Virus record (IMG/VR): IMGVR_UViG_3300042731_000955
Coordinates: 1-39,270 of that record
Source: a virus
Direction: 5' to 3' (one strand)
DNA length: 39,270 nt
Part shown: piece by piece, positions 12,201 to 18,800 of the stretch
Layout: each line of letters begins with the position of its first letter
Position numbering within the stretch: the first letter of the stretch is position 1
The notes under the pieces: model-generated
Told to the model about the DNA's origin: nothing
What the model saw: only the letters and a program-made list of their open reading frames with translations
The model's database searches: none
Translations under genes and position numbers: made by a program

Positions 12201-13835
12201 CGTAGATACGAAGTTATCGAAGAGACTGACATTGGTGTCTCTCTTATCAATGTTGGCATCAATAAGGAAGCAATCCTTACGATGTCTGGATTCTCAACAA
12301 TTTCTATCCTTGGCAATCAGGTATCTGGTGTTAATACATTTACTTCTATCCTATTCAATAGTCCAATTGATGCAGACAGAGTAATTACTGCTGAAATTCA
12401 ACTGGTCGAAGAATGTAGTGAGGATCTATCTGCTGGTCTAGTAAGACCTATTCTCATCGCGGATGACTTCTTCGCTGATGATACTCTTCCACCCACGCTT
12501 GAGCATAACCAAACTCAAGTCAATATCAGTATTGCTACTCCTGCTATTGTTAATATTGAGTCTGAATCTACTCTCACTGCCACTGCTACGAGAGAGATTA
12601 CGACATCTATTGCAAATGTAATCAACAATACAGCACTATCCAACATCAACTACTATGAGGTTGCATCCTTCCTAGATGTTCAACTTGATCCTGGTGATAC
12701 TATTGTATATGTTGCGGATACCAGTAAGTTTAAGACAAATGGATATCTGCTGATCGGCAAAGAGATTGTACGCTACATGCGTAAATTGACTGATCGTTTC
12801 ATGATGGTCCAGAGAGCGCAGCAGGGAACTGCTGAAGGAACATGGGCAGCAGGAACATATCTCAGACAGATCCCAGATCCAGTATCTATTGCATACGGCG
12901 GTATCACTGCTATTGAGTCTGAGTCTCAAGTTGCAACTCTGCAAGGCGGATCTCAGATTGGTGGTATTGAATCCATCAAGCAAAAGCAGATTATTACGCC
13001 AGTCAATACAGTACAGACGGTTCATAAGGTAGTTGAGTCTCAACTACAAATTGGTGTTGATATTGAAAGTTCCTTCTCTATCACCACTCAGGTTAGATAC
13101 AAACTTGAGCAACCACTGAGTGCTGTAACCCCAACATCCCTGTCATACCAAGAGACTACAGTTGCTGCACAAGTTCAGATTGTATCTACTGAGATCAATA
13201 TTCAGAAAGCTGCTCTAGAAGTCCTGCTCATCCCACCCCCAGGTGGAGTAATTGATGGTTATGAAGAGAGCATCTTTATTACTGATCCTGTTGAGACTAG
13301 AGTAAATGGTTTTGTTGATCTATTAAATGATTATGGTGTTACAACTAGATCTGGTGATACAGTCTTTATCACTAACTCTGTATCTGGTGAAAATGCAGAG
13401 TATGTTGGACAATATACAAGAACTAATGTTGGTGCTACTCTAGGAAACTGGTATTCCGCATTTGATGATGGTACTGCTCAAGTATCTTCTCCAACTATTG
13501 AGATGATGTCCGCATATTTTGCATCACTAACAGTTGGCGACTTTGAAGAGAGAAAGAATTCTAGTTACACCAAGTCTGGAATTAAATTCAACTTGGGCAA
13601 TCCATCTATCCAAAACCCAGTCACCACCGTCACTGGTGGCGGTCTTGGCACTTTAACTGCATTAGATGCAAGTTACTTCCCACAAGAAGGATACTTAATC
13701 TATGAAATATCTGGACAACTCAATGTTGTTCAATATACTTCATTGGGTGGTTCTACATTCTCAAATGTCACTCAAGTACGCGGAGTTAATCCTCCAGTTG
13801 CTGGAACATTGATCCAACCATTTACAATTTCCTAA
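3270..13835 (+). CDS. gp7: Giant baseplate wedge protein gp7-like (3521 aa)
   Basis: Position between gp6 and gp8 and the N-terminus (KRISTLIESQLPEFITTEYE, then FLQKYYEAQE) mark this as the cyanophage gp7, which links the inner baseplate to peripheral parts. T4 gp7 has 1032 residues, so this is more than three times longer. Visible modules: five EIIxY...RG..GT repeats (about 72-125, 311-376, 1259-1321, 3131-3204, 3453-3521); GxGY-type beta repeats (about 578-675, 1168-1231, 1550-1652, 2931-2979); a YHYH-family domain near 700-880 (GFAYDGNPIYGPFG at about 757); two helical DAA...RNW modules (2037-2136, 2266-2393); and three DGVLQ modules (about 1954, 2541, 2644). No membrane segment or frameshift is visible. 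Its first 19 arginine codons are all AGA. The gp7 call rests on position and N-terminus; the functions of the added modules are inferred to be host contact. Confidence 0.85.
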   Translation: MTVKTKRISTLIESQLPEFITTEYELFGKFLQKYYEAQEVQGGPLDVINNIQKYADIDFYEKNLLKQQDKLAATVSSADTTITLVDATSFPEKDGYVRIDNEIIFYRNRTDTQLLECVRGVSGNTTLGDLYETTNFVSTEAAVHNANRDVYNVSNLFLYAFVKNFENQYLGSFPEKYLKGEVDKRTLIKNISKFYKSKGTSSSIKFVFNTIIAKDTENKPEVYKPRDFTYKSSESDWVNVYALKVKVISGDPTSLIGLPVVQNDEEAGYASATVDNVYADGTIDDEKIWNIVLAPETVNGSFGVSTKTRLEQDLSAGAGAGSKINVFSTVGWGSYGKILINEETIEFDDKNVVQFNILKRGVAANHTAGDSVYKPITITGSDVELLTLGVVYNLDATDAQPLASSGDTIEISNPGFETSDPKIVQTGTNQPRWIIGGNPVSSTTIPSIAAGLSDVPTNVSSIYGDDEYYYITSSSFPSYNIFDGTTPEQTLQDQKHLRIIRKQSTDTTEVYKTSNRDVGILVNGVPIFGYKDRDSIKYGKLEEIKVSARGRNYAKPPFILINGVPNQATAYLNGQVLDRIEVNTGAIFTDVPRVEVVSGRKAKVSAVVTGGKITSLVIDNPGEYYSSPPTVRIRDLSGKGRFADFNAIVNTAGAITGFEKISEGSFYTPGSVVVDILAVGEDATATPVLKEWVKNRFASLTSELDTEFGYVFENYDYVQNYGYGQVANPKSLRIQLGDNLNLAGTEPATKTHSPILGFAYDGNPIYGPFGHENPLDSSSSIVRMTSSYSLKGTRTAGPDVLQYPLGSFIDDYQYNHRSGSLDENNGRFCITPDFPEGTYAYFLTIDSNQVPKFPYVLGDNFYSLPVDSNYSSPINQNDIPKNAKRLYTPGMPGNGGGLIAKIADVNSGGVESVFVERSSDNFSVNSQIFFDNLNTEGEDAEAIVSSVKGKQVNYLQSKENKVVKLTTIQNAYLFQDDVLTQPSSSAQGTIVGTVQNDNVIVLKDVIGTFDNTGTFSAATKTFIFVLDQDSSYTKGAILSLTDGVNPPIATGEVLEGTSRQNTVQIKVLSGTWILDDDYFLQSDNLFNTSGTKITVITSLSDNLEPFEVNQSVALVETTTPHGLGVGDTVNIDINPDDATKTQTYYVRKRLYQNVVFQSFDNDTTINYSGVGRFTIMNGGADYTEGVYTDVPLIGGSGTGAKAVITVSAAGIVNDIQLETGGADYRRGDFLKVDDDELGRSGASLSSSRLSIYVDHAGVGSQSSEMRVASVDGFAAGDLLQVGSEIVEISSITGDVLNILRGREGTEAVNHYDGGAVGLYKPRYNFAENFAITGNDGTGYIKSYDLETQTATIIFDYGVDKVNAESLTISTTFFDSSTPSRLVKVSSVENPTFRFEISPDNVNFTDNPDLDIQEYYRYVFDTSHSSMTGVQFSVSPSGNFNLLTLEQIVSTAAPGIAGSFVDLKFGFGSRLAQNDYTVKRGTNFSSFYYFDKNGNVASDNAQLNIVQDPLQGEKKVNYVTSSRFVYDVPSTPLWDGSGQISYTTNGQFAIGEINNINIINFGQNYKKLPTITGVDPSLDYRGAATVRFDTNTNTIVGVDITNKGSNYVNPIAIITDGDGTEARFKTISRNGELFSITVENPGKNYTYTPTIRIIEGDTDLFAESSEIGVPRSVNIIRNGGAFHLDKTVASTITSKYAVALRGITGDFQKGEVVEQRINGVVVFRGYVAEWRIGSNILRVEDISGILRENAIITGRASLSTGIVKSVFLTTFAERITSFYDNLGYYTSDKGRLGVANQKLTDSDFYQDYSYVVKSKTSIEQWRDLIKSTTHPAGFKLFGQVDIEGSATTSMPSGLGNKASHFTSIQLWNPEKNKITSDIKQRVVTQSIQKVQNTRIRKGQGSAATSEFNFNETRAFDFTLGAPFDGYYDTDGRLQGTRTFTLFDDLNNPFFPVSAENLIITLDGVLQEPGIAYTVNANQITFAQPPLGDNVKLTGQSAGNVTPYKGVKFYGRNFNFNQSQYNPRYIRKIRNIFQRNGRWIDAANQIERNRTFIIQEALGYGQSKFAVIDWSTKLDDYTADVGYLLDAYAHDLRFGGNAKVIDYSTIFANTGYITQNTTESLEIYHYATRLARLAIRNWDVTDENVSYLQGDNKITVSSTKDLAIGMHVSSGRAFPLGTKIVSIDSLTQITVSNFADANSGGAGGASVQQTNISGSTGGQNVVFPTSVAAVLPGDEFQVDLGDTASAPISFSGIESATFYLSAINTGTFYDAANLIEANFELIAERAFEDTFLAGVQGTTGGFAEYVINLEDHWYNLKDYIDSVVYHLRYGGNERITSFWQRVNLAVPADNESFPAPDTIVDIDAGMTFKQYHETFHADALYASTQYMVAAMRNTLQPSNEDYQGANRQPFIDNTVAADTQFPYCIEVESALNTMQEIVQGSIEYELNSSYTGPVDPTPENENKRGQWTEVLTYSNYNIIADPLITAEECNDVISTVDTLYDTVEDIFNDINVELAIPDFVDGENKEFELYWSNGDPVITEKDENLLVTINAVLQATKFNATYPGEDSYYIDRTVVPNRLVFDVAPIWDQDAGAKTLGEPTAVEKVAGIGIGNYKRLTIDQNLINNVRSGPFLILDLEDRTVQSVDEPDYLLVFVDGVLQVQGESYNVSGPNIFFEFPITEQMKIDMRYLYGRDVGQILNIYDYNPDQYFAQAEIILRTTSGIPEFVAGNWSGIYRGGVMQLVQFRPDGTTNAIGEITDYSISGNTFNAKIFGAQAEIEDLDVYVCIKGRYDINNRFEINRLLSSIVYERDENGRITLRGIDQIWRGTYLRNTYRNPFISLSNSTQIRVEGQDTFRRIKKLPSTLTSKEQRLQEDVSNSYFGFVEIDSYNGVSRGEGLSIVAEIENGSVVNLVWNQRSYDPITQPTAYQYYTPPVINFVPKDGNGGGASAKVLVSKGQVISVELVSGGSGYTEAPQVVVARRYEVIEETDIGVSLINVGINKEAILTMSGFSTISILGNQVSGVNTFTSILFNSPIDADRVITAEIQLVEECSEDLSAGLVRPILIADDFFADDTLPPTLEHNQTQVNISIATPAIVNIESESTLTATATREITTSIANVINNTALSNINYYEVASFLDVQLDPGDTIVYVADTSKFKTNGYLLIGKEIVRYMRKLTDRFMMVQRAQQGTAEGTWAAGTYLRQIPDPVSIAYGGITAIESESQVATLQGGSQIGGIESIKQKQIITPVNTVQTVHKVVESQLQIGVDIESSFSITTQVRYKLEQPLSAVTPTSLSYQETTVAAQVQIVSTEINIQKAALEVLLIPPPGGVIDGYEESIFITDPVETRVNGFVDLLNDYGVTTRSGDTVFITNSVSGENAEYVGQYTRTNVGATLGNWYSAFDDGTAQVSSPTIEMMSAYFASLTVGDFEERKNSSYTKSGIKFNLGNPSIQNPVTTVTGGGLGTLTALDASYFPQEGYLIYEISGQLNVVQYTSLGGSTFSNVTQVRGVNPPVAGTLIQPFTIS
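9384..9677 (+). repeat. Helical DAA...RNW module, copy A (in gp7)
   Basis: Residues about 2039-2136 of the gp7-like protein: DAANQIERNRTFIIQEA, then GYLLDAYAHDLRFGGN, ending LARLAIRNW. The same three landmarks recur at 10071-10446 in this gene and at 31861-32445 and 32632-32943 in the 3013-aa fibre gene. Confidence 0.7.
10071..10446 (+). repeat. Helical DAA...RNW module, copy B (in gp7)
   Basis: Residues about 2268-2393: DAANLIEANFELIAERA, then IDSVVYHLRYGGNERI, ending YMVAAMRN. The final Trp is replaced by Thr. There is longer spacer sequence between the last two landmarks than in copy A. Confidence 0.65.
12159..12175 (+). repeat. 17-bp GGSGYT word, variant copy
   Basis: ggtggttctggatacac in the gp7 gene encodes GGSGYT. 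It differs at one base from the identical 17-bp word found at 29728, 34999 and 35953 in the fibre gene. Confidence 0.6.
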
Positions 13836-13842
13836 ATATCCG

Positions 13843-13856
13843 TATAAATATAAATA
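13843..13856 (+). promoter_or_regulatory. Double T4-type late promoter TATAAATATAAATA before gene 8
   Basis: Two perfect TATAAATA elements overlap by two bases (13843-13850 and 13849-13856) in the 57-base gap between genes 7 and 8. TATAAATA is the T4 late promoter consensus used by gp55-containing RNA polymerase. The second copy ends 37 nt before the gene 8 ATG. A further CTAAATA lies at 13832-13838, over the end of gene 7. Confidence 0.75.
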
Positions 13857-13892
13857 ACTCAGGCACAAACACAACGTCGGACAAAGAAACCC

Positions 13893-15734
13893 ATGGCTGC
13901 TATTATCTCTGATAAGTTTCGTATTTTTAACGCGAAACAGTTCCTCGAATCCTTAACAGAAGGTCCTTCTGACACTAGTGCAGAGAGATCAAGAATGTAC
14001 TTCTTTGTTGGGCGACCCCAACCATGGAGAGCATACTTGGAAGTATACTCCAAGGGATCAACCAATTTTACAGTTGGAAACGAAGTGTTCGTTGGAACAT
14101 ATGGTTCCACCGCTTTCCGTGCCACTGTTGCTGAAGTTTATGATAGTGCCCTTCTTCTGACCGACGTTTTTGGCAGCAACGGAACTAACTCTGTACCTCC
14201 TGTAGGCAGCGATCTTCTAGAGACTGCTGATGGTGGTTCGACGACTACAAGTGCTACTGCTAAGTCTGGCGTTTATCGTTATGCAACTGAGGAGATTCCA
14301 CCCCTTCCCCTCGATAACCAGAGAGAAAAAGTCAATATCTATGACGAGATCATCGCTGCTAAGCGTATTACCGATGCTTTCGCAAGAACTGTTATCCGTC
14401 GCTACAACTGGGACGTAGTTGCTAATCCCAAGTTCGACATGTGGAAGCCTGACTACTCTGACACTCCTGGTGGCGGTGGTCAAGTTGGCAAGACAACTGC
14501 AACTGGTCAAACTTCAATTGCAGATGCTAAGTTCTATGTAATGAACTCTGACTACGAAGTATTCAAGTGCCTCTATAACGGTGAGGGTCCTGGAAACCTC
14601 TCTGGTCAGAATGCTACTGAAGAACCCAAGACTTCTGGCGGCAACTATGATGCTGCTACTGGTCTCTACACTGAGACCTCTGGTGCTGGATACATTTGGA
14701 AGTACATGTATACCACTCCAACCGATGATGTCCTAAGATTCCTATCTTCCGACTTCATGCCTATCGTTCTTCCTTCTAACAACTCTCGTGTTAACGTAGA
14801 GGCACAGGCAGTTGCTGGTGCTGTTGATGTTGTTCTAATTGAAGACGGTGGTCTAAACCTCCCCGCATCTCAGACTCTATACGCTGCTGTAGTTGGCGAT
14901 GGTGCTGGCGGTGTCGTTGAGTTTGCTACCGATGGTTCTGGAACTATCACTTCTGCAAGCATCTGGTCTCGTGGATCAGGTTATACCTATGCTAGCGTAC
15001 TTCTAGGCAATGGCAACCTCTTCTCTGACGCTGGTCTAACCACTGGTGTTGCAACTCCTGCTAACGCAGTTGGTGCTTTGGAAGTTGTTCTACCTCCTCA
15101 GGGTGGTCATGGTTCCGATCATGAACTAGAACTCAACGGTAAGCGCGTAATGACCAACATTCGCCTAACTTACTCTGAAGGTTCTGGAGACTTCCCTGTT
15201 GATAACGACTTCCGTCGTATCGGTATCATCAAGGATCCATACAACTACGGAACTACTACCTTCTCAACCGCAGACACCCTCTCTGGTTTGAAGGCAGTCA
15301 AGATCACTGGTGCAACTGCTGATTACATTCCTGATGAGACCATCACCCAGACTGTAACTGGTGGTACTGCATACGGTACTGTCGTTTCCTGGACTCTCGA
15401 CAGCGGTTCAACTACCGATGGTGTTCTTAAGTACATCCAGACTGTTGATTCTCACGTCGATCAAGGTGTTGTAAGAGCATTTGAGGCAAGCGGTGCTAAC
15501 GCTATCTCTGGTGGTCTATCTGCTGCACAGGGTAATGTTGATACTACCTATACAGGCGCTCTCCTCGGTTCTACCTTCGCAACTGGTCTAGATCCAAACA
15601 ACCCAGGCGCAGGTGGTCTTGCAAATCCAGAGATTGAAAACAACTCTGGTGATGTTATCTACCTAGAGAACCGTCGTCTAATCACTCGTGCTCCTGACCA
15701 GATTGAAGACATCAAACTAGTCATCGAGTTCTGA
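13893..15734 (+). CDS. gp8: Baseplate wedge protein gp8
   Basis: A 613-residue protein with the cyanophage gp8 start (AAIISDKFRIFNAKQFLESL, then RMYFFVGRPQPW) and the family's core motif IWKYMYTTPTDDVLRFLSSD near residue 265. The C-terminus (VIYLENRRLITRAPDQIEDI) has the ENR...QxE pattern typical of gp8. T4 gp8 has 334 residues and sits as a dimer in the outer wedge; the extra length here includes a GxGYT-type beta repeat at about 320-375 (SRGSGYTYAS). It is preceded by a double late promoter and followed by a terminator, so it may form its own transcription unit. Codon use differs from the giant genes: 16 of 23 Arg codons are CGN. Confidence 0.93.
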   Translation: MAAIISDKFRIFNAKQFLESLTEGPSDTSAERSRMYFFVGRPQPWRAYLEVYSKGSTNFTVGNEVFVGTYGSTAFRATVAEVYDSALLLTDVFGSNGTNSVPPVGSDLLETADGGSTTTSATAKSGVYRYATEEIPPLPLDNQREKVNIYDEIIAAKRITDAFARTVIRRYNWDVVANPKFDMWKPDYSDTPGGGGQVGKTTATGQTSIADAKFYVMNSDYEVFKCLYNGEGPGNLSGQNATEEPKTSGGNYDAATGLYTETSGAGYIWKYMYTTPTDDVLRFLSSDFMPIVLPSNNSRVNVEAQAVAGAVDVVLIEDGGLNLPASQTLYAAVVGDGAGGVVEFATDGSGTITSASIWSRGSGYTYASVLLGNGNLFSDAGLTTGVATPANAVGALEVVLPPQGGHGSDHELELNGKRVMTNIRLTYSEGSGDFPVDNDFRRIGIIKDPYNYGTTTFSTADTLSGLKAVKITGATADYIPDETITQTVTGGTAYGTVVSWTLDSGSTTDGVLKYIQTVDSHVDQGVVRAFEASGANAISGGLSAAQGNVDTTYTGALLGSTFATGLDPNNPGAGGLANPEIENNSGDVIYLENRRLITRAPDQIEDIKLVIEF

Positions 15735-15752
15735 TTAAAACAAACAATTATT

Positions 15753-15782
15753 AATCCCTCCAGAGATGGGGGGATTTTTTTT
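15753..15782 (+). terminator. Rho-independent terminator after gene 8
   Basis: TCCCTCC at 15755-15761 pairs with GGGGGGA at 15768-15774 across a 6-base loop (AGAGAT), with one T-G wobble and two more A-T pairs at the base. A run of eight T follows directly (15775-15782). It lies 20 bases after the gene 8 stop. Confidence 0.85.
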
Positions 15783-15789
15783 ATCTGTA

Positions 15790-15796
15790 CTAAATA
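15790..15796 (+). promoter_or_regulatory. Candidate late promoter CTAAATA before the DUF4815 gene
   Basis: CTAAATA lies 8 bases after the terminator's T-run and ends 35 nt before the ATG at 15831. The same heptamer lies at a matching distance before the 29524 gene. Terminator followed by promoter restarts transcription for the downstream structural genes. Confidence 0.6.
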
Positions 15797-15822
15797 CTAG
15801 AGACAAGATGCTAGTATTTGGC

Positions 15823-15826
15823 GGAG
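15823..15826 (+). promoter_or_regulatory. Shine-Dalgarno GGAG for the DUF4815 gene
   Basis: GGAG in GCGGAGTACC ends 4 nt before the ATG at 15831 and supports this start. An ATG at 15808 is out of frame with the gene. Confidence 0.55.
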
Positions 15827-15830
15827 TACC

Positions 15831-18800
15831 ATGCCACAGAAGACTAACCTTAATGTAAATCCTTATTATGAGGACTTCGATGCAAATAAGAATTTTTATA
15901 AGATCTTATTTCGTCCTGGGTATTCTATTCAGAGCAGGGAACTAACACAACTTCAATCTATTCTACAGAATCAGATTGAGTCTTTTGGTAAGTATGCTTT
16001 CAAGCAAGGCGACTTAGTGGTTCCTGGTGAGGTTGGTCTTAATACCAAGTTAGATTATGTCAAATTGTCTTCTGTATCAGAAGTTGCTATCAACGAAGGC
16101 AATACAGTCGTATATAAAAAATATGACATCAGTGATTTAACTGGTCTTCAACTACGAGGACTAAGTTCTGGTGTTGTCGCTACGGTACTTGCGATCAAAC
16201 TAGCAACTGAAACGTCCGCTGACACACTGTATGTTAACTATTTGAACAGTGGAGATTCAAACACTTCTACCACCTTCCGCCAAGGTGAGACTCTAGAAGT
16301 TGTTGATGGTGTTAATACTCCTCTTCTTGTCGTAGGAACAGATGGTAGCGTTCTACCAACTAGCATTTCGGTAACAAATCCAGATACACAAGAGACTACA
16401 TCTGTTAATAGTCCCGCTATGGGATATGCTTCTGCTGTCAAGGTAGAAGAAGGTATCTACTTCGTCAATGGATATTTTGTACGTAATCAGACTCAACTAC
16501 TTGTTATTAATGATTATTACAATATCCCTTCTGCAAAAGTAGGATTTAAGATTACAGAAGAGATTGTATCTCCTGAGCAAGACGATAGTCTATATGATAA
16601 CTCTATCGGATCTTCTAATTATACCGCACCTGGAGCACACAGACTCAAGATTTCACTTGAGTTGGTAAGGTATAATCTTGGAGAATCAACCGACAAGAAC
16701 TTTATTCAGTTGATTACTGTATATAAAGGTGCAGTACAGAAAAAAGTCAGTCCAACAAACTACAATCTCCTAGAGCAAACTCTTGCACGTAGAACTTTTG
16801 ACGAGAGTGGAGACTATGTTGTTGACAACTTCTCTGTAGACATCAGAGAATATGCACAAAGAAATAATAATGGTGGTCTCTATGCACCAGATGATTTCAA
16901 TCTGTATAATGGATATACAGAGTCTGAAGCTGCTAGAAAGATGCTGGCAAGCATTGGTCCTGGTAAAGCATATATTAGAGGATATGAAATTGTCAACAAA
17001 GAGACAAAGTATCTAGAAGTAAATAAAGCAAGAGAAAGTCTCTCTAGCGACAATGTTCTACTCAAGTCAAAAGGACTACCAACATTTGTTGTTAATAATG
17101 TATATGGTAGCGTTCCTCTAAACAAAGAAGGTGGAGATCTCACTGCTTATCCATATGTAAATCTATATACTTCATTTAATGACGGTTCTGTTGGAACTAA
17201 CAATACTGAGTCAGCATCTGATCATAGACAGACACTCAATAGAAGAGGAAAACTCTTTAATGCTAATCAGGCAGTAAAAACTATTACGATTGAAGTAACT
17301 AGTGCTACCAACCCACTTGGTTCTATTACAGATGGAACTTTTGAAAGCACTCTTGGTACTCTACACTTTATTAAGACCAGAAATGATGGAGGAAGTCCAA
17401 CATCCACTGGATCATTCCAATCAATTGCATTTGCTAGTGTCAACAAACCACTAATCAATCCAGCAGATACTGTCAAGTTCCTAGAACTTACAATTGTTGG
17501 CGATAAAGATGATCTAGATTTGACAATGCTTGATTATGATCTAGGTGACTCAAATTTCAGAAGAAAAGTATTTTTAACAAGCAATGATGCTGCTGTTGAT
17601 GCAAATCCACTCGGATATATTGTAGATTATAGTGAGAGCATCACTCCTTTGATTGGTAGAGCAAAACCAAACAACTTCTTCTTACAAAACAGAGGTGCTG
17701 GTTTTAATTCCGACTCAGATGTTGTACTTTCAAAAGGTCGTTTAGCAGAAGGAACTGCATCTTACAATGCAAACTTTGGTCTTTCATACTTTGATCCTCA
17801 ATTCTTTACTAAGATTAAACTAGATGCTGCTCCAAGTGCAGGTTTTGGAGTTGGTAAGTATATCTTTGGATTGAAGAGTGGCGCTTATGGTGTCGTCGAA
17901 GGACCACCTAATGGTAAGTATTCTGTTGGAAAAACTCTATTTGTAAAAACTCTGTTTGGCAGATTCCAATCTGGTGAGACTCTAAGAGACGAAGCAGGCA
18001 ATACTAATAGAATTGCTACTGACAATACTATCTCACACTTCGTTGTTGTCAATAGAGGACTTGGATATGCTGATGGTTTGACACTGATGATTAATGGTGT
18101 CAATTACGATCCTTCAGTTGTAGAAGTTTCCCGCAGAAACAATGGTGAGGTTTATCGTGTTTCTATCAATAATAGAACAGCACTACTTACAGAATTTGTT
18201 CAACCACCAGCAGTTTCTATTGTACAACCAGATGGTTCTAGTGAACCAACTCAAGGTGCAGTAATTCTACCAGTTCTTACTAGAAATGCAGTAACAACTT
18301 ATACCCCACAGAATGTTAAGTCTGTTGCAGCAGAGTATGGTTCTGGAAATGCAAACGTATTTACTGCTGACGTTGTAGTAGATGATCGTACTTTGTCCGA
18401 GATCAAGTCTGTAACTGACTTTACTTTCTTTGGATCTAAAGGATACAACTTTATCGAGTCAACTAGTTTCAATGCAGATGCTAGCACTCTACTACAGCAA
18501 GGAGACATTGTACAGTTCTCTGATGTTGATAACAACTTAATTCGTGCAACCGTACAATATGCAACCGAGCAAGAAGGTGTTGCTAAGTCTAGAGTTTATC
18601 TTGACATTGCTCTACCTGGAGATGTTGTTAATACCAGTATTGTTCGTTTGCGTCCAAAAGTACAAAACTCTAACCAAGGATCTCTAGTATTCCCAACAGG
18701 TAGCAATCAGATCAAGAAGATTGCTGCTAATTCGGAAGATACTAAGATTAAGTATTACCTACGTAGAGACTTCTTAACTACGGCATCTAGTGGTGGCGGT

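Noticed and set aside
3270-13835. gp7 as an artefactual fusion of several genes
   Set aside because: The frame is open throughout, no internal stop, late promoter or ribosome site marks a boundary, and the modules share codon habits.
15808-15830. ATG at 15808 as the DUF4815 gene start
   Set aside because: It is out of frame with the gene; the ATG at 15831 has a GGAG and gives the family's N-terminus.
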